DNA of 20,160 nucleotides from JAKVJE01 sp047722305 (GTDB taxonomy: Bacteria > Actinomycetota > Actinomycetes > Actinomycetales > Microbacteriaceae): positions 1 through 20,160 of the forward strand of contig JBDNYM010000044.1 in assembly GCA_047722305.1 (NCBI GenBank), in the 5' to 3' direction. The notes beneath the pieces were generated by a model. That model worked only from the letters and a program-made list of their open reading frames with translations, ran no database searches and had not been told where the DNA came from. Below, piece by piece: positions 1 through 7,971 of the stretch. Position 1 is the stretch's first letter; each line of letters starts with the position of its first letter. Position numbers and translations under genes: made by a program.

Positions 1-1413
1 AGTCAAGGGGGGGGGGGTTGCGGCGAACCTCGTGGGGGCGAGGAGAGCGAGTACGACGCCGGCCCCAGCGACGACGAGGACGCCGCTTAGTCCGGCTGCA
101 GTGGCGCCCATGGTGGCGACCAGGGCACCGGCGAGCCCGGTGCCGATGGCGATGCCGGCCTGGTTGCCGAGCTCCATCTGCGATGAGGCGCGCCCGACCG
201 TGCCAGCGGCATCATCGAGGACGGCGATGGAGTTGATCGTGAAACCGAGACCGGCGCCGAGCCCGGCGATGATCCAGCCCACGGCGGCGACGGGGACGGG
301 GACGGGGACGGGGACGGTGGTGAGGATCACGGCACCGATCACCGTCAAACCCGCGATGACGAGAATCGCTCCGAGGCGCGCGATGCCCCCCTTGGTCATG
401 CCCCACTTCAGGAGCCGGGCGGGGGCATAGGCGCCGGCGGTCCACCCGATGATGCCTGCGGTCAGGACGATCCCGGCGAGTGTAGCGCTGATCCCTCGCA
501 CGCTGGTAAGGGCGAGCGGAATGAACAGGTCTGCGGTGAAGAACGCCATGGACAAGGCGGCTGCGAACACCACATTCGCCGGGAGCCCTCGACGCGCGGT
601 GAGCGTCCCGGCAGGCAGAACCCGCCGGACCCCGAGATAGGCGAAGGGCAGGCCGACCACGAGAGCCACAAGCGCCCACTGCACCGGCAGGTTGGGTGCG
701 ATCAGTACCGCACCGAGCCCGACGCTCAGGGCCAGGCCCCAGCCGAGCCCTCGCAGCAGCGTGCGGCGGTTCTCGCTGGGCGCGACCCCTGGCTCGGTGG
801 TCCGCGTGGCTTGCCGGTCGATGCGTCCGAGTGGTCGGCGGACCAGGAACGCGGCCAGCGGAGCTAACGGGACGAGGATCCCGAAGACCCACCGCCAGGT
901 GAGCGTCTCCGCGATCAGCCCGGCGAGCACCGGGCCCACCAGACTCGGGATGGTGAAGGCGCTAGCATTCAGGGCAAGCATCTTGGGCCGGATCTGGTCC
1001 GGGAAGCCCTTCCCGATCGCCGAGTACGCCGCCACCGACAGTGCACCAGCACCCAAACCCTGAAATACGCGGCCGAGCACGATCACCGACATCGTCGGAG
1101 CCAGGCTCGAGATGAGCAGGCCGCCGGCAAAGCTGACCGTTCCCACGGCTAGCGGCCTGACGATGCCGAATCGGTCGAAGACCGGCCCCGCGACCGCGAG
1201 ACCAACGATGTTGGCCAGCGTGAACGCGGTGAACACCCATCCATACAAGGCCAGGCCACCGAGCTCCTCAGCGGCGGCCGGGAGGGCCGTGCTGACCCCC
1301 AGGCGGGAGAACGCGGCGGCGGCAACCAGGGTCACCAGACCGATTGCCAGCGCGCGGAACCGAGGACTCAGCACGCCCTCGGCCATCGATGACTCACGCT
1401 GCCTGTTCGCCAT
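1..1413 (-). CDS. MFS multidrug efflux transporter (3' end outside window)
   Basis: The minus strand is open for 471 codons from ATG 1413 to base 1 with no stop, so the C-terminus lies outside the window. The start has an AGGAGG ribosome site 5 bases upstream. The protein is very hydrophobic, with alternating Ala/Gly/Leu/Val segments typical of a 12-14 helix major facilitator. A motif-A-like loop (GPVFDRFGIVRPLAVG) follows the second helix, and GRVFQGLGAG resembles the helix-4 region of drug:H+ antiporters. It sits divergent from a MarR-type regulator, the usual arrangement for a drug exporter repressed by its neighbour. Two simple-sequence tracts lie in the frame: a hexanucleotide repeat encoding Val-Pro (289-317) and eleven consecutive G (7-17) near the edge. 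The real C-terminus could be altered by the homopolymer. The substrate cannot be told from sequence. Confidence 0.88.
   Translation of the reverse strand, partial: MANRQRESSMAEGVLSPRFRALAIGLVTLVAAAAFSRLGVSTALPAAAEELGGLALYGWVFTAFTLANIVGLAVAGPVFDRFGIVRPLAVGTVSFAGGLLISSLAPTMSVIVLGRVFQGLGAGALSVAAYSAIGKGFPDQIRPKMLALNASAFTIPSLVGPVLAGLIAETLTWRWVFGILVPLAPLAAFLVRRPLGRIDRQATRTTEPGVAPSENRRTLLRGLGWGLALSVGLGAVLIAPNLPVQWALVALVVGLPFAYLGVRRVLPAGTLTARRGLPANVVFAAALSMAFFTADLFIPLALTSVRGISATLAGIVLTAGIIGWTAGAYAPARLLKWGMTKGGIARLGAILVIAGLTVIGAVILTTVPVPVPVPVAAVGWIIAGLGAGLGFTINSIAVLDDAAGTVGRASSQMELGNQAGIAIGTGLAGALVATMGATAAGLSGVLVVAGAGVVLALLAPTRFAATPPPLT
289..317 (+). repeat. GACGGG hexanucleotide tandem repeat inside the MFS gene
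   Basis: Four perfect GACGGG units (289-312) plus a partial fifth encode alternating Val-Pro on the minus strand. A gain or loss of one unit keeps the frame and adds or removes two residues near a membrane segment, so length variation between strains would be tolerated. Confidence 0.8.
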
Positions 1414-1524
1414 CCTTTGCCTCCTGCTATATCGGTTCGCTGTCACTACTTATTCAACTAGTTATGTCGCATAGTTATTCCTCATAGTAGCCTTGATCAC
1501 ACAGGTCGGATAGGAGGTGGCGAC
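1414..1524. promoter_or_regulatory. Divergent MFS/MarR promoter region with possible MarR operator
   Basis: This AT-rich 111-bp gap separates the divergent exporter and regulator genes. It contains the 8-bp palindrome AACTAGTT (1456-1463), a TATG-TCG-CATA inverted repeat (1463-1473) and a direct repeat of TAGTTAT (1459-1465 and 1472-1478). MarR proteins bind short AT-rich palindromes in such gaps, so these are the best operator candidates. The exact site and the two start points are inferred, not proven. Confidence 0.5.
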
Positions 1525-1965
1525 ATGGCGACGACCCAGCAGGTCATCGATGCTCTGTGGCGGGCATGCCGCGGGGTGCAGGTCTATCGGGATCTCCCCG
1601 ACGGCCTTAGGCGGGCCCACCTGCACGTCTTGTACGCACTTGAAGAGCTCGGCGGAGCGGCCCGGGTGACCGCCCTCGCGGAGAAGGCTCTGGTCAAGAT
1701 CCCCAACATGACCCGCCTACTCCAAGAAACCGAGGCCGCGGGCTGGACCACCAGGTCCGCGGTCCCGACCGACAAGCGCACAGTCCTGATTCGCCTGACC
1801 GAGGCCGGAACAGCCTGCCTCCAGACTTACTACTGGGATTACCTGGACGCGATCGCCGAGAGCCTCCGCCCCGAGGAGCACCCCCAATACGACGCCATGA
1901 TCGCCGCCATCGACCAGGCCGTCGCCACCATCCAACAGGTCACCGCCACCATCGACGAGACATGA
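1525..1965 (+). CDS. MarR-family transcriptional regulator
   Basis: This 146-residue protein is the usual MarR length. A winged-helix core runs from about residue 25 to 100: an LHVLYALEELGG helix, then ALAEKALVKIPNMTRLLQETEAAGW as helix-turn-helix with recognition helix, then a DKRTVLIRLTEAG wing. The flanking N- and C-terminal helices would make the dimer interface. ATG 1525 has a strong AGGAGG 6-7 bases upstream. It is divergent from the MFS exporter and most likely represses it, and itself, until a ligand binds. No conserved Cys stands out that would suggest redox sensing; the single Cys pair (Cys14 and one C-terminal) is not diagnostic. Confidence 0.9.
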   Translation: MATTQQVIDALWRACRGVQVYRDLPDGLRRAHLHVLYALEELGGAARVTALAEKALVKIPNMTRLLQETEAAGWTTRSAVPTDKRTVLIRLTEAGTACLQTYYWDYLDAIAESLRPEEHPQYDAMIAAIDQAVATIQQVTATIDET

Positions 1966-2008
1966 CGCCGGCCCGAGACCAGACTCTTCACTCGGCAAAA
2001 CTACGAAC

Positions 2009-2025
2009 GCGGCGTCAGACGCCGC
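2009..2025. terminator. 17-bp perfect palindrome after the MarR gene
   Basis: GCGGCGTC-A-GACGCCGC lies 44 bases after the regulator stop codon. It would fold into a GC-rich hairpin but has no following T-run. It may be a T-less actinobacterial terminator or part of the end of the adjoining mobile module. Confidence 0.4.
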
Positions 2026-2068
2026 AAGCCGGTCCCGCGAGGGAGCCTAATCTGCAACATCGTCACGT

Positions 2069-2206
2069 CTCGGAAAACAAAAGCTTTCCGAGGCATGCAA
2101 CACCTCTCCCGAGCTGCAGGAACATGTGGCAGATTTCCGGGACGCGATTTGTCTTGGAAACATGTCTTACAACAAAGTGTCTTTCCTCCGCCGCTTCTAG
2201 CAGATA
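2069..2206. promoter_or_regulatory. Probable res/end region upstream of resolvase 1
   Basis: The gap before the first resolvase is AT-rich relative to its neighbours and carries several GGAAA/TTTCC inverted motifs. CTCGGAAA (2069-2076) pairs with TTTCCGAG (2085-2092) around an 8-base loop, and GGAAACA near 2156 opposes TGTCTTTCC near 2178. Serine resolvases bind sets of imperfect inverted repeats (res subsites) just upstream of their own gene, so this is the likely recombination site of module 1. The subsite borders and the left end of the element are not resolved. Confidence 0.4.
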
Positions 2207-2224
2207 TTGAGGCAGAATGGCCCG

Positions 2225-2821
2225 GTGAGACATCTCGGGTACACACGGGTCAGCACCAGAAGCCAAGACGCGAAACTGCAGGTCGACGCCCTGGTCAAAT
2301 CGGGTGTCCAGGAGCGTGACATTTTCGCCGACGTCACCTCGGGCAGCCGGACTGCGATCTCGCGCCCCGGGATGAAGAAACTGCTCGAGTACGCCAAGCC
2401 CGGTGACACGGTCGTCGTCTGGCGGGTCGATCGACTCGGGCGGTCACTCATCGATGTTCTCAACACGGTGAAGCTGCTCCGGGAGCGGGACGTGCAGTTG
2501 AAGAGCATCTCGGACGGGATCGACCCGTCGACGACCTCCGGCCGGTTGATGCTGAACATGCTCGCCACGTTGGCTGAATACGAACGCGAACTGATCACCG
2601 AGCGTGTGAACGCCGGAATCACGGCTGCCCGGAACGGCGGTACCAGGTTCGGCCGGCCCCTGTCAGATCCCGTCGTCGTCGCCGACAAACTCAAGCTCGT
2701 CACGGAAGCCCGGGCGAAGGGCCGCACTGCGGAGGATGCTGCAAAGCTTGTCGGATGGAGCCGGGCCACTTTGTACCGCCACCAGCAGGCCCTCGCGGCG
2801 CGCGAGAGCACCACCGTGTAG
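2225..2821 (+). CDS. Serine recombinase (resolvase/invertase), module 1
   Basis: A small serine recombinase of 198 residues from GTG 2225; TTG 2207 would add six residues. The start GYTRVSTRSQD places the nucleophile at Ser10. Further family hallmarks are VVVWRVDRLGRSL, TTSGRLMLNMLATLAEYERELI and the basic E-helix ERVNAGITAARNGG leading to a C-terminal helix-turn-helix (TAEDAAKLVGWSRATLYRHQ). It resolves cointegrates or inverts DNA at a site next to its gene. In Tn552-like elements a resolvase accompanies the transposase and ATPase, and here its stop lies 7 bases before the transposase start, so the three genes form one unit. Neither candidate start has a well-spaced ribosome site. Confidence 0.92.
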   Translation: MRHLGYTRVSTRSQDAKLQVDALVKSGVQERDIFADVTSGSRTAISRPGMKKLLEYAKPGDTVVVWRVDRLGRSLIDVLNTVKLLRERDVQLKSISDGIDPSTTSGRLMLNMLATLAEYERELITERVNAGITAARNGGTRFGRPLSDPVVVADKLKLVTEARAKGRTAEDAAKLVGWSRATLYRHQQALAARESTTV

Positions 2822-2828
2822 GAGACTC

Positions 2829-4214
2829 GTGGATGCGGCGAAGCGGTGGCATATTCTTCGGCTGCATGTCGAGGACCAGATCCCACTCGCGGTCCTCGCC
2901 CGGGAGACCGGGATCTCCAGCCGAACTTTGCAACGCTGGCACCAGCTCTACCGAGTAGGCGGCGTCGCAGCCCTCGACACTCATGCGCGCACAGACAAGG
3001 GTGTCCGCCGAACCTCGGCCGAGACGGTCGCTTTCGTCGAGCGGTTGGCGCTCACTCGGCCACGGCCCAGTGTCGCCACGCTGCATCGTCTTGCCATCGC
3101 GGATGCGCAAGCGCACGAGCTGCCGTCACCGAGCTATGCGACCGTACGGCAAATTGTCCAAGCACTCGATCCTGCCCTTGTCACCCTGGCACTTGAAGGG
3201 CCGGTCTCGTATCGGGACAAGCACGAGCTCGTCTTCCGCCGCCGCGCGGGACAGCCCAACCAAACCTGGCAATCCGATCACACCGAACTCGACATCCTCA
3301 TCGTCGGCGCCGACGGAAAACCCGACCGCCCCTGGCTGACCACGGTGATGGACGACTACTCCCGCGCCATCTGCGGATACATGGTCTTCACCGGCGCCCC
3401 CTCAGCCATCAACACTGCCCTCGCTCTTCGGCAGGCGATCTGGCGAAAGACAGACCCAGCGTGGGCGATGTGCGGCATCCCCGACATCCTGCACGTCGAT
3501 CACGGCTCCGACTTCATCAGCCACCACCTCGAGCGGACCGCTCTCGCCCTGCACACCCGGATCATCCACTCGACCGTCGGTCGACCCCAAGGGCGAGGAA
3601 AGATCGAGAGGTTCTTCGGCACCATCAACACCGAACTCCTGGCCACGCTACCCGGCCACCTCGGACCCGGCAGCCGGACACCAACGCCTGTCCTCGACCT
3701 CGCAGGGCTCGATCGTGCGATCGGCGAATTCATCGGCACCTACAACGACCGGACCCACAGCGAGTTAGGGACCTCGCCGCGGAACGCATGGGTCGCCGAC
3801 GGGTGGCTGCCCCGTATGCCCGACAGCCTTCAAGAACTCGACGGGCTGCTCCTTACTGTTCCGAAGAACCGGGTCGTGCAACGCGACGGCATCCACTTTC
3901 AAGGCCAGCGCTACCTCGCCCCGACTCTCGCCCCGTTCGTTGGGCACACCATCACCATCCGGTACGACCCCCGCGACATCTCCGAGATCCGCGTCTACGA
4001 CAGGGACACCTTCATCTGCACCGCCATCGATGAAGCCCACCCCAACCTTCGCCTCAGCCTCCGCGACATCGAAACCGCTCGCCGGGGCCGCCGCAAGCAA
4101 TTGCGGCGAGCCATCAACGATCGCATCCCGACCGTTGCCGCACGCGAGGAACCTCGCGGCCCCGAACCGACGAAGCGACGGCCGAAGCTCCGCACCTACG
4201 AAGAGGACGAGTGA
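2829..4214 (+). CDS. DDE transposase, TniA / Tn552 p480-like, module 1
   Basis: 461 residues from GTG 2829, with GGAG overlapping the resolvase stop as ribosome site. The N-terminal helix-turn-helix (HVEDQIPLAVLARETGISS, LQRW) is followed by an rve integrase core. Catalytic residues read as Asp150 (WQSDHTELD), Asp224 (LHVDHGSDF) and Glu260 (RGKIERFFGT), an exact D-35-E spacing. A Mu-type C-terminal beta domain follows (RYLAPTLAPFVGHTITIRYDPRDISEIRVY). Such enzymes cut and join transposon ends and need an ATPase partner for target choice; the ATPase gene overlaps this stop by ATGA. Size and gene order match Tn552 (p480, p271, resolvase) and the Tn5053/Tn402 family. It appears intact. Confidence 0.93.
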   Translation: MDAAKRWHILRLHVEDQIPLAVLARETGISSRTLQRWHQLYRVGGVAALDTHARTDKGVRRTSAETVAFVERLALTRPRPSVATLHRLAIADAQAHELPSPSYATVRQIVQALDPALVTLALEGPVSYRDKHELVFRRRAGQPNQTWQSDHTELDILIVGADGKPDRPWLTTVMDDYSRAICGYMVFTGAPSAINTALALRQAIWRKTDPAWAMCGIPDILHVDHGSDFISHHLERTALALHTRIIHSTVGRPQGRGKIERFFGTINTELLATLPGHLGPGSRTPTPVLDLAGLDRAIGEFIGTYNDRTHSELGTSPRNAWVADGWLPRMPDSLQELDGLLLTVPKNRVVQRDGIHFQGQRYLAPTLAPFVGHTITIRYDPRDISEIRVYDRDTFICTAIDEAHPNLRLSLRDIETARRGRRKQLRRAINDRIPTVAAREEPRGPEPTKRRPKLRTYEEDE

Positions 4215-5026
4215 TGAACCAGGCATTCATCGTCACCAAAGAACACCGACGCTTCACCGAGTTCGCCAACGCCGTGCGGAAAGAGAAAACGATCGGGATC
4301 TGCCACGGCGCTGCCGGCGTCGGGAAAACGAACTCCGCCCGCCGCTACGCGAACTGGGACGCCCTCGAGGCCTATATCAACGAGTGGGGTCCCCGCGGAG
4401 ACCACGACGCGAAGCACTACGCCCTCGCCAACCGATCCCGCACTGTCTTCTACACGCCAGAAGTCCTCTGCCGGCCCAAAGACCTCATGACCGAGCTCAT
4501 GCACTGGCAGATCAAGGTCGGCATCTGCGCCGACGAGCACCTTCGCTCCCTAATGCCTGAGGCAGAGTCGGTCAGGCACAAGGACGTCACCCGCCTCGTC
4601 GAGCTGCTGATCATCGACGAAGCCGAACGGCTCACTCCCACGGCACTGGAGCTTCTGCGGGACCAGCACGACCGCACCCACCTCGCGATGATCTTGATCG
4701 GCATGCCCGGCATTGACGAACGATTCCGTCACTATCCGCAGCTCTACAGCCGCCTCGGATTCTCACACCACTACCGGACCCTCGGACGCGAAGAACTCCT
4801 GTTCGTCCTGGACCGCCATTGGAAGCGACTCGGCAAGATCCTCGATCCTGACGACTTCACCGACGCGCAAGCGATCGCCGCCATCGAGCGCATCACCCGC
4901 GGCAACTTCCGCCTCCTCGAACGACTCTTCCCCCAGATCAACCGGGTACTGAAGATCAACCAGCTCGACACCATCACCGACGACGTCATCGAGGCCGCCG
5001 CCAGCATCCTCGTCATCGGCAACTAG
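4214..5026 (+). CDS. AAA+ ATPase, TniB / p271-like transposition partner, module 1
   Basis: 270 residues from ATG 4214, overlapping the transposase stop (ATGA); GTG 4211 is an alternative start. Walker A is GAAGVGKT at residues 32-39 and Walker B is LLIIDE at 131-136, followed by a sensor-like ILIGMPGIDE segment. The opening FIVTKEHRRFTEFANAVRK is shared almost word for word with the second module's ATPase. This family (TniB, Tn552 p271, MuB, TnsC) forms ATP-dependent filaments on target DNA and recruits the transposase; some members give target immunity. Coupled translation with the transposase fits a stoichiometric partner. Confidence 0.92.
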   Translation: MNQAFIVTKEHRRFTEFANAVRKEKTIGICHGAAGVGKTNSARRYANWDALEAYINEWGPRGDHDAKHYALANRSRTVFYTPEVLCRPKDLMTELMHWQIKVGICADEHLRSLMPEAESVRHKDVTRLVELLIIDEAERLTPTALELLRDQHDRTHLAMILIGMPGIDERFRHYPQLYSRLGFSHHYRTLGREELLFVLDRHWKRLGKILDPDDFTDAQAIAAIERITRGNFRLLERLFPQINRVLKINQLDTITDDVIEAAASILVIGN

Positions 5027-5074
5027 CGACACGAAGCGATCAAAGACCACCGCCAGAGAGCGCTGAACTCCACA

Positions 5075-5129
5075 GGCACGCCTGGCGGGCTGTCCCGTAA
5101 GACCCGTCCGGTGAACTGTCCGGTGAAGG
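5075..5129 (+). repeat. 55-bp direct repeat, copy A (left end of module 2)
   Basis: Identical to 20106-20160 over all 55 bases; the base before each copy differs (A at 5074, C at 20105). It begins immediately after the right end of module 1. Inside lie three related motifs: GTCCCGTAA (5092-5100), GTCCGGTGAA (5106-5115) and GTCCGGTGAA (5118-5127), start-to-start spacing 14 and 12 bases. They may be binding sites for the resolvase or transposase. The repeat ends in the ribosome site of the resolvase only because the window ends there at the second copy. Confidence 0.95.
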
Positions 5130-5137
5130 GAGGCTAT

Positions 5138-5752
5138 ATGACACACATGGGGAGCATGTCCCCCTTGAAGGTCGGCTATGCCCGAGTCTCCACCGACGAG
5201 CAGGACTTGACCGCGCAGCGTGACGGACTCGCGGCGTTCGGCGTCGATCCCAAGCGCATCTACGTCGATCACGGGCTCACGGGCCGCAACGCCGACCGTG
5301 AGGGCCTGCGGCAGGCGCTGGCTGCCTGTCGGGACGGCGATACGTTCGTGGTCACCAAGCTCGATCGGCTGGCGCGTTCAGTCCGTGATGCCCACCAGAT
5401 CGCCGACGACCTCGCGGCGCGGGAAGTGAAGCTGAGCATCGCCGGATCGGTGTACGACCCGACCGACCCGATGGGGAAACTGTTGTTCAACGTGCTGGCG
5501 ATGGTCGCCGAGTTCGAAGCCGACCTCATCCGTGCCCGCACCCGCGAGGGGATGAAGGTCGCCAAGGCCAAGGGCCGGCTGCGCGGGAAGTCACCGAAAC
5601 TCACCCCCCGGCAAGAAGCTCACCTCGTCCAGCTACATGCTGCCGACGAGCACACCGTGGGCGAGCTGGCCGAGCTGTTCAGCGTGGGCCGCTCCACGGT
5701 CTACCGCGCCCTTCAGCGCGCCGAGCGCGGGCGCGAGAACGCCTTGCAGTAG
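5138..5752 (+). CDS. Serine recombinase (resolvase/invertase), module 2
   Basis: 204 residues from ATG 5138, with GGGAGG upstream. Hallmarks: VGYARVSTDEQDL (nucleophile Ser18), VDHGLTGRNADREGLRQAL, FVVTKLDRLARSV, PMGKLLFNVLAMVAEFEADLI, RTREGMKVAKAKGRLRGK and a C-terminal helix-turn-helix (HTVGELAELFSVGRSTVYRAL). It is clearly a Pin/Hin-type small recombinase, but a different lineage from the module 1 resolvase: the two align only in the conserved catalytic blocks, whereas the transposase and ATPase genes of the two modules are close relatives. Three iterated motifs directly upstream are candidate recombination sites. Confidence 0.93.
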   Translation: MTHMGSMSPLKVGYARVSTDEQDLTAQRDGLAAFGVDPKRIYVDHGLTGRNADREGLRQALAACRDGDTFVVTKLDRLARSVRDAHQIADDLAAREVKLSIAGSVYDPTDPMGKLLFNVLAMVAEFEADLIRARTREGMKVAKAKGRLRGKSPKLTPRQEAHLVQLHAADEHTVGELAELFSVGRSTVYRALQRAERGRENALQ

Positions 5753-5759
5753 GTGCGTC

Positions 5760-7156
5760 GTGGACGCTCGAGCGCGGTGGCGAATCCTCAGGCTCCACGT
5801 CGAGGACCAGGTGCCCCTCGCGCGCTTAGCTCGCGAGACCGATGTAGGGCTGCGGACCCTGGAGCGCTGGCACGCCCGCTACCGCGCCGACGGCTACGCC
5901 GGACTGGAGACAGCCTCACGGGCGGACACCGGCTCCCGCCGCCTTCCGCCCGACCTCGTCGACCTGATCGAGGGCCTGGCACTGAGCAAGCCGCGGCCGG
6001 CCATCGCCACGATCCATCGCAAAGTCACGGGCATCTGCGCCGCCCGGAGGTGGCCGGTCCCCTCCTACTCGGTGGTGTGGGACATCGTGCGGACCCTGGA
6101 TCCCGGCATGGTCACCCTCGCCCTGGAGGGCGCAGCGTCCTACCGCGACAAGCACGAGCTGGTGCTACGCCGGCAAGCAGAGCTGCCCAACGCGATGTGG
6201 CAATCCGATCACACCATGCTCGACATCCTGGTGGTGGGCACCGACGGCAAGCCCGCACGGCCATGGCTGACAACGATCCTCGACGACTGCTCCCGGGCGG
6301 TCTGCGGCTACACAGTCTTCCTGGGCGCACCGTCGGCGATGAACACCGCCCTGGCGCTGCGCCAAGCGATCTGGCACAAGACCGACCCGGCCTGGCCGAT
6401 GTGCGGCCTGCCCGACGTGCTCTACGTCGACCACGGCAGCGACTTCACCAGTGACCAGCTCGCCCACACCGCCGTCGACCTCCACATCCGACTGATCCAC
6501 TCCACCTCGCCCGACCCCAGGGACGGGGCAAGATCGAGCGGTTCTTCGGCACCATCAACACCGAGCTACTCGCCACCCTGCCCGGACTCATCACCGAAGG
6601 GCACCCCTGGCCTCCACCGAAACTGTCCCTGGCCGCCCTCGATAGCGCCCTGGAGGCGTTCGTGGCCACCTACAACGACCGCACGCACAGCGAGCTCGGA
6701 ACCTCCCCGCGCAGCGCGTGGATCGCCGATGGCTGGCTGCCCCGAATGCCCGAGAGCCTGGAAGACCTCGACAGACTGCTGTTAACCGTCGCCAAGACCC
6801 GCGTCGTGCGCCGCGATGGCATCCGCTTCCAGGGCCTGCGCTACGTCTCGCCAACTCTGGCCGGCTACGTCGGACGCTCGGTCGTGATCCGCTACGACCC
6901 CCGCGACATCACCGAGATCCGCGTCTTCGATCACGACGAATTCGTCTGCAAGGCCGTCAACCAAGAGCACCACGACCAGAAGGTCAGCCTCAAGGAGATC
7001 CAGGCCGCGCGCAACGCCCGCCGCCGGGCGCTGCGAGCCGGCATCAACGAACGCATCGCCCTCGTGGCCGCACCTACCGAGACGCCACGGATCACCGAAG
7101 CACCGGCTCCGGCGCCGAGGTCGGCGTTGAAGATCTACAAGGAGGACCTCAGGTGA
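5760..7156 (+). pseudogene. DDE transposase, module 2, broken by a one-base deletion
   Basis: Starts at GTG 5760, the same relative position as in module 1. The first frame carries the helix-turn-helix, Asp150 (WQSDHTMLD) and Asp224 (VDHGSDF). Comparison with module 1 shows one base missing at about 6506/6507, inside the HSTxxRPQGRGKIERFF segment. After it, the catalytic Glu (codon 6536-6538) and the Mu C-terminal domain continue in the next frame to the stop at 7156. Without a shift the product ends at 6785 with 341 residues and lacks the Glu, so it should be inactive. No slippery run such as A6G is present at the break, and the intact relative has none either, so a mutation or sequencing error is likelier than programmed frameshifting. 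Confidence 0.88.
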
Positions 7157-7971
7157 GCCAGCGCTTCATCGTCACCAAGGAGCACCGCCGCTTCACCGAG
7201 TTCGCCGACGCCGTGCGCCGCGGGCACACCATCGGTTTGTGCTTCGGATCAGCCGGCGTAGGAAAGACACTCTCCGCGCGCCGCTACGCACACTACGAGA
7301 AGGCTCATGACCTGCTGACCTACTGGGGGCCGCGCTCCGACAACGACGCCAAGATCTACGCCGCCTTGAACCGGAGCCGCACCGTGCTCTACACCCTCAG
7401 CGTGCTGACCACCCCGCGGACCCTGAAGGACGAGCTGACCCAAGCCATCACCCGCACCAACATGTGCATCGAGCAGCACCTCGTACCTCCCGGCACGGCC
7501 ACTCCCGAGGCCTGGGGATGGCGACACGGCAGGAACTACGTGGAGCTGATCATCGTCGACGAGGCCGAACGACTGCGTCCCGCCGCGCTGGAACTGCTGC
7601 GCGATCGCTACGACCGCGACGGCATCGCCCTGATCCTGATCGGCATGCCCGGCCTGGAGAAGCAGTTCAGCCACTACCCCCAGTTCTACAGCCGAGTCGG
7701 CTTCGCCCACCAGTACCGGCCCCTGGGACAAGACGAACTGCTGTTCGTCCTCGAGCGACACTGGCGATCCCTCGGCAAGACCCTCGACCCCGACGACTTC
7801 ACCGACGCCCAAGCCATCGCAGCCATCGCACGGATCACCCGCGGCAACTTCCGGCTCCTCGAACGCCTCTTCCCCCAGATCCAGCGGGTCCTGAAGATCA
7901 ACGAACTCGACACCATCACCAACGACGTCATCGAAGCCGCACAGAGCACCCTGGTCATCGGTGTCACCTGA
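7153..7971 (+). CDS. AAA+ ATPase, TniB / p271-like, module 2
   Basis: 272 residues from GTG 7153, overlapping the transposase stop, with AAGGAGG (7139-7145) well placed. Walker A is GSAGVGKT at residues 32-39; Walker B is LIIVDE before AERLRP; the sensor-like ALILIGMPGLEKQ follows. It is closely similar to the module 1 ATPase throughout. The reading frame is intact although its partner transposase is broken. It could in principle serve module 1 or the copy that begins at the right edge of the window. Its last 61 codons plus 51 bases downstream are duplicated at 11297-11534. Confidence 0.92.
   Translation: MSQRFIVTKEHRRFTEFADAVRRGHTIGLCFGSAGVGKTLSARRYAHYEKAHDLLTYWGPRSDNDAKIYAALNRSRTVLYTLSVLTTPRTLKDELTQAITRTNMCIEQHLVPPGTATPEAWGWRHGRNYVELIIVDEAERLRPAALELLRDRYDRDGIALILIGMPGLEKQFSHYPQFYSRVGFAHQYRPLGQDELLFVLERHWRSLGKTLDPDDFTDAQAIAAIARITRGNFRLLERLFPQIQRVLKINELDTITNDVIEAAQSTLVIGVT

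Larger units (their letters stand above)
2069..5074 (+). mobile_element. Module 1: Tn552/TniAB-like transposition unit
   Basis: Resolvase, DDE transposase and AAA+ ATPase lie head to tail with near-zero spacing. The right end is placed at 5074 because the 48 bases after the ATPase align with the right end of module 2. Both contain CACGAAGCGA, then a purine-rich stretch with ACC/CCC-CGCCA, and both finish in ACA, as expected for elements of the TGT...ACA end type. The left end was not found; the start given is the first inverted motif upstream of the resolvase. Confidence 0.7.

Noticed and set aside
289..317. CRISPR or iteron array
   Set aside because: Six-base tandem units without spacers, inside a coding frame; a simple-sequence repeat explains it.
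212..892. 226-residue minus-strand frame and nearby plus-strand frames over the MFS gene
   Set aside because: They are Arg/Pro-rich shadows; the real gene is the unbroken minus-strand frame that has no stop inside the window.
5075..5129. Phage or integron attachment site
   Set aside because: No tyrosine integrase, no tRNA end and no attC-like structure nearby; the repeat is explained as the left end of the transposition module.
6498..6540. Programmed ribosomal frameshift in the module 2 transposase
   Set aside because: No slippery sequence or following structure was seen, and the homologous gene in module 1 is in one frame.
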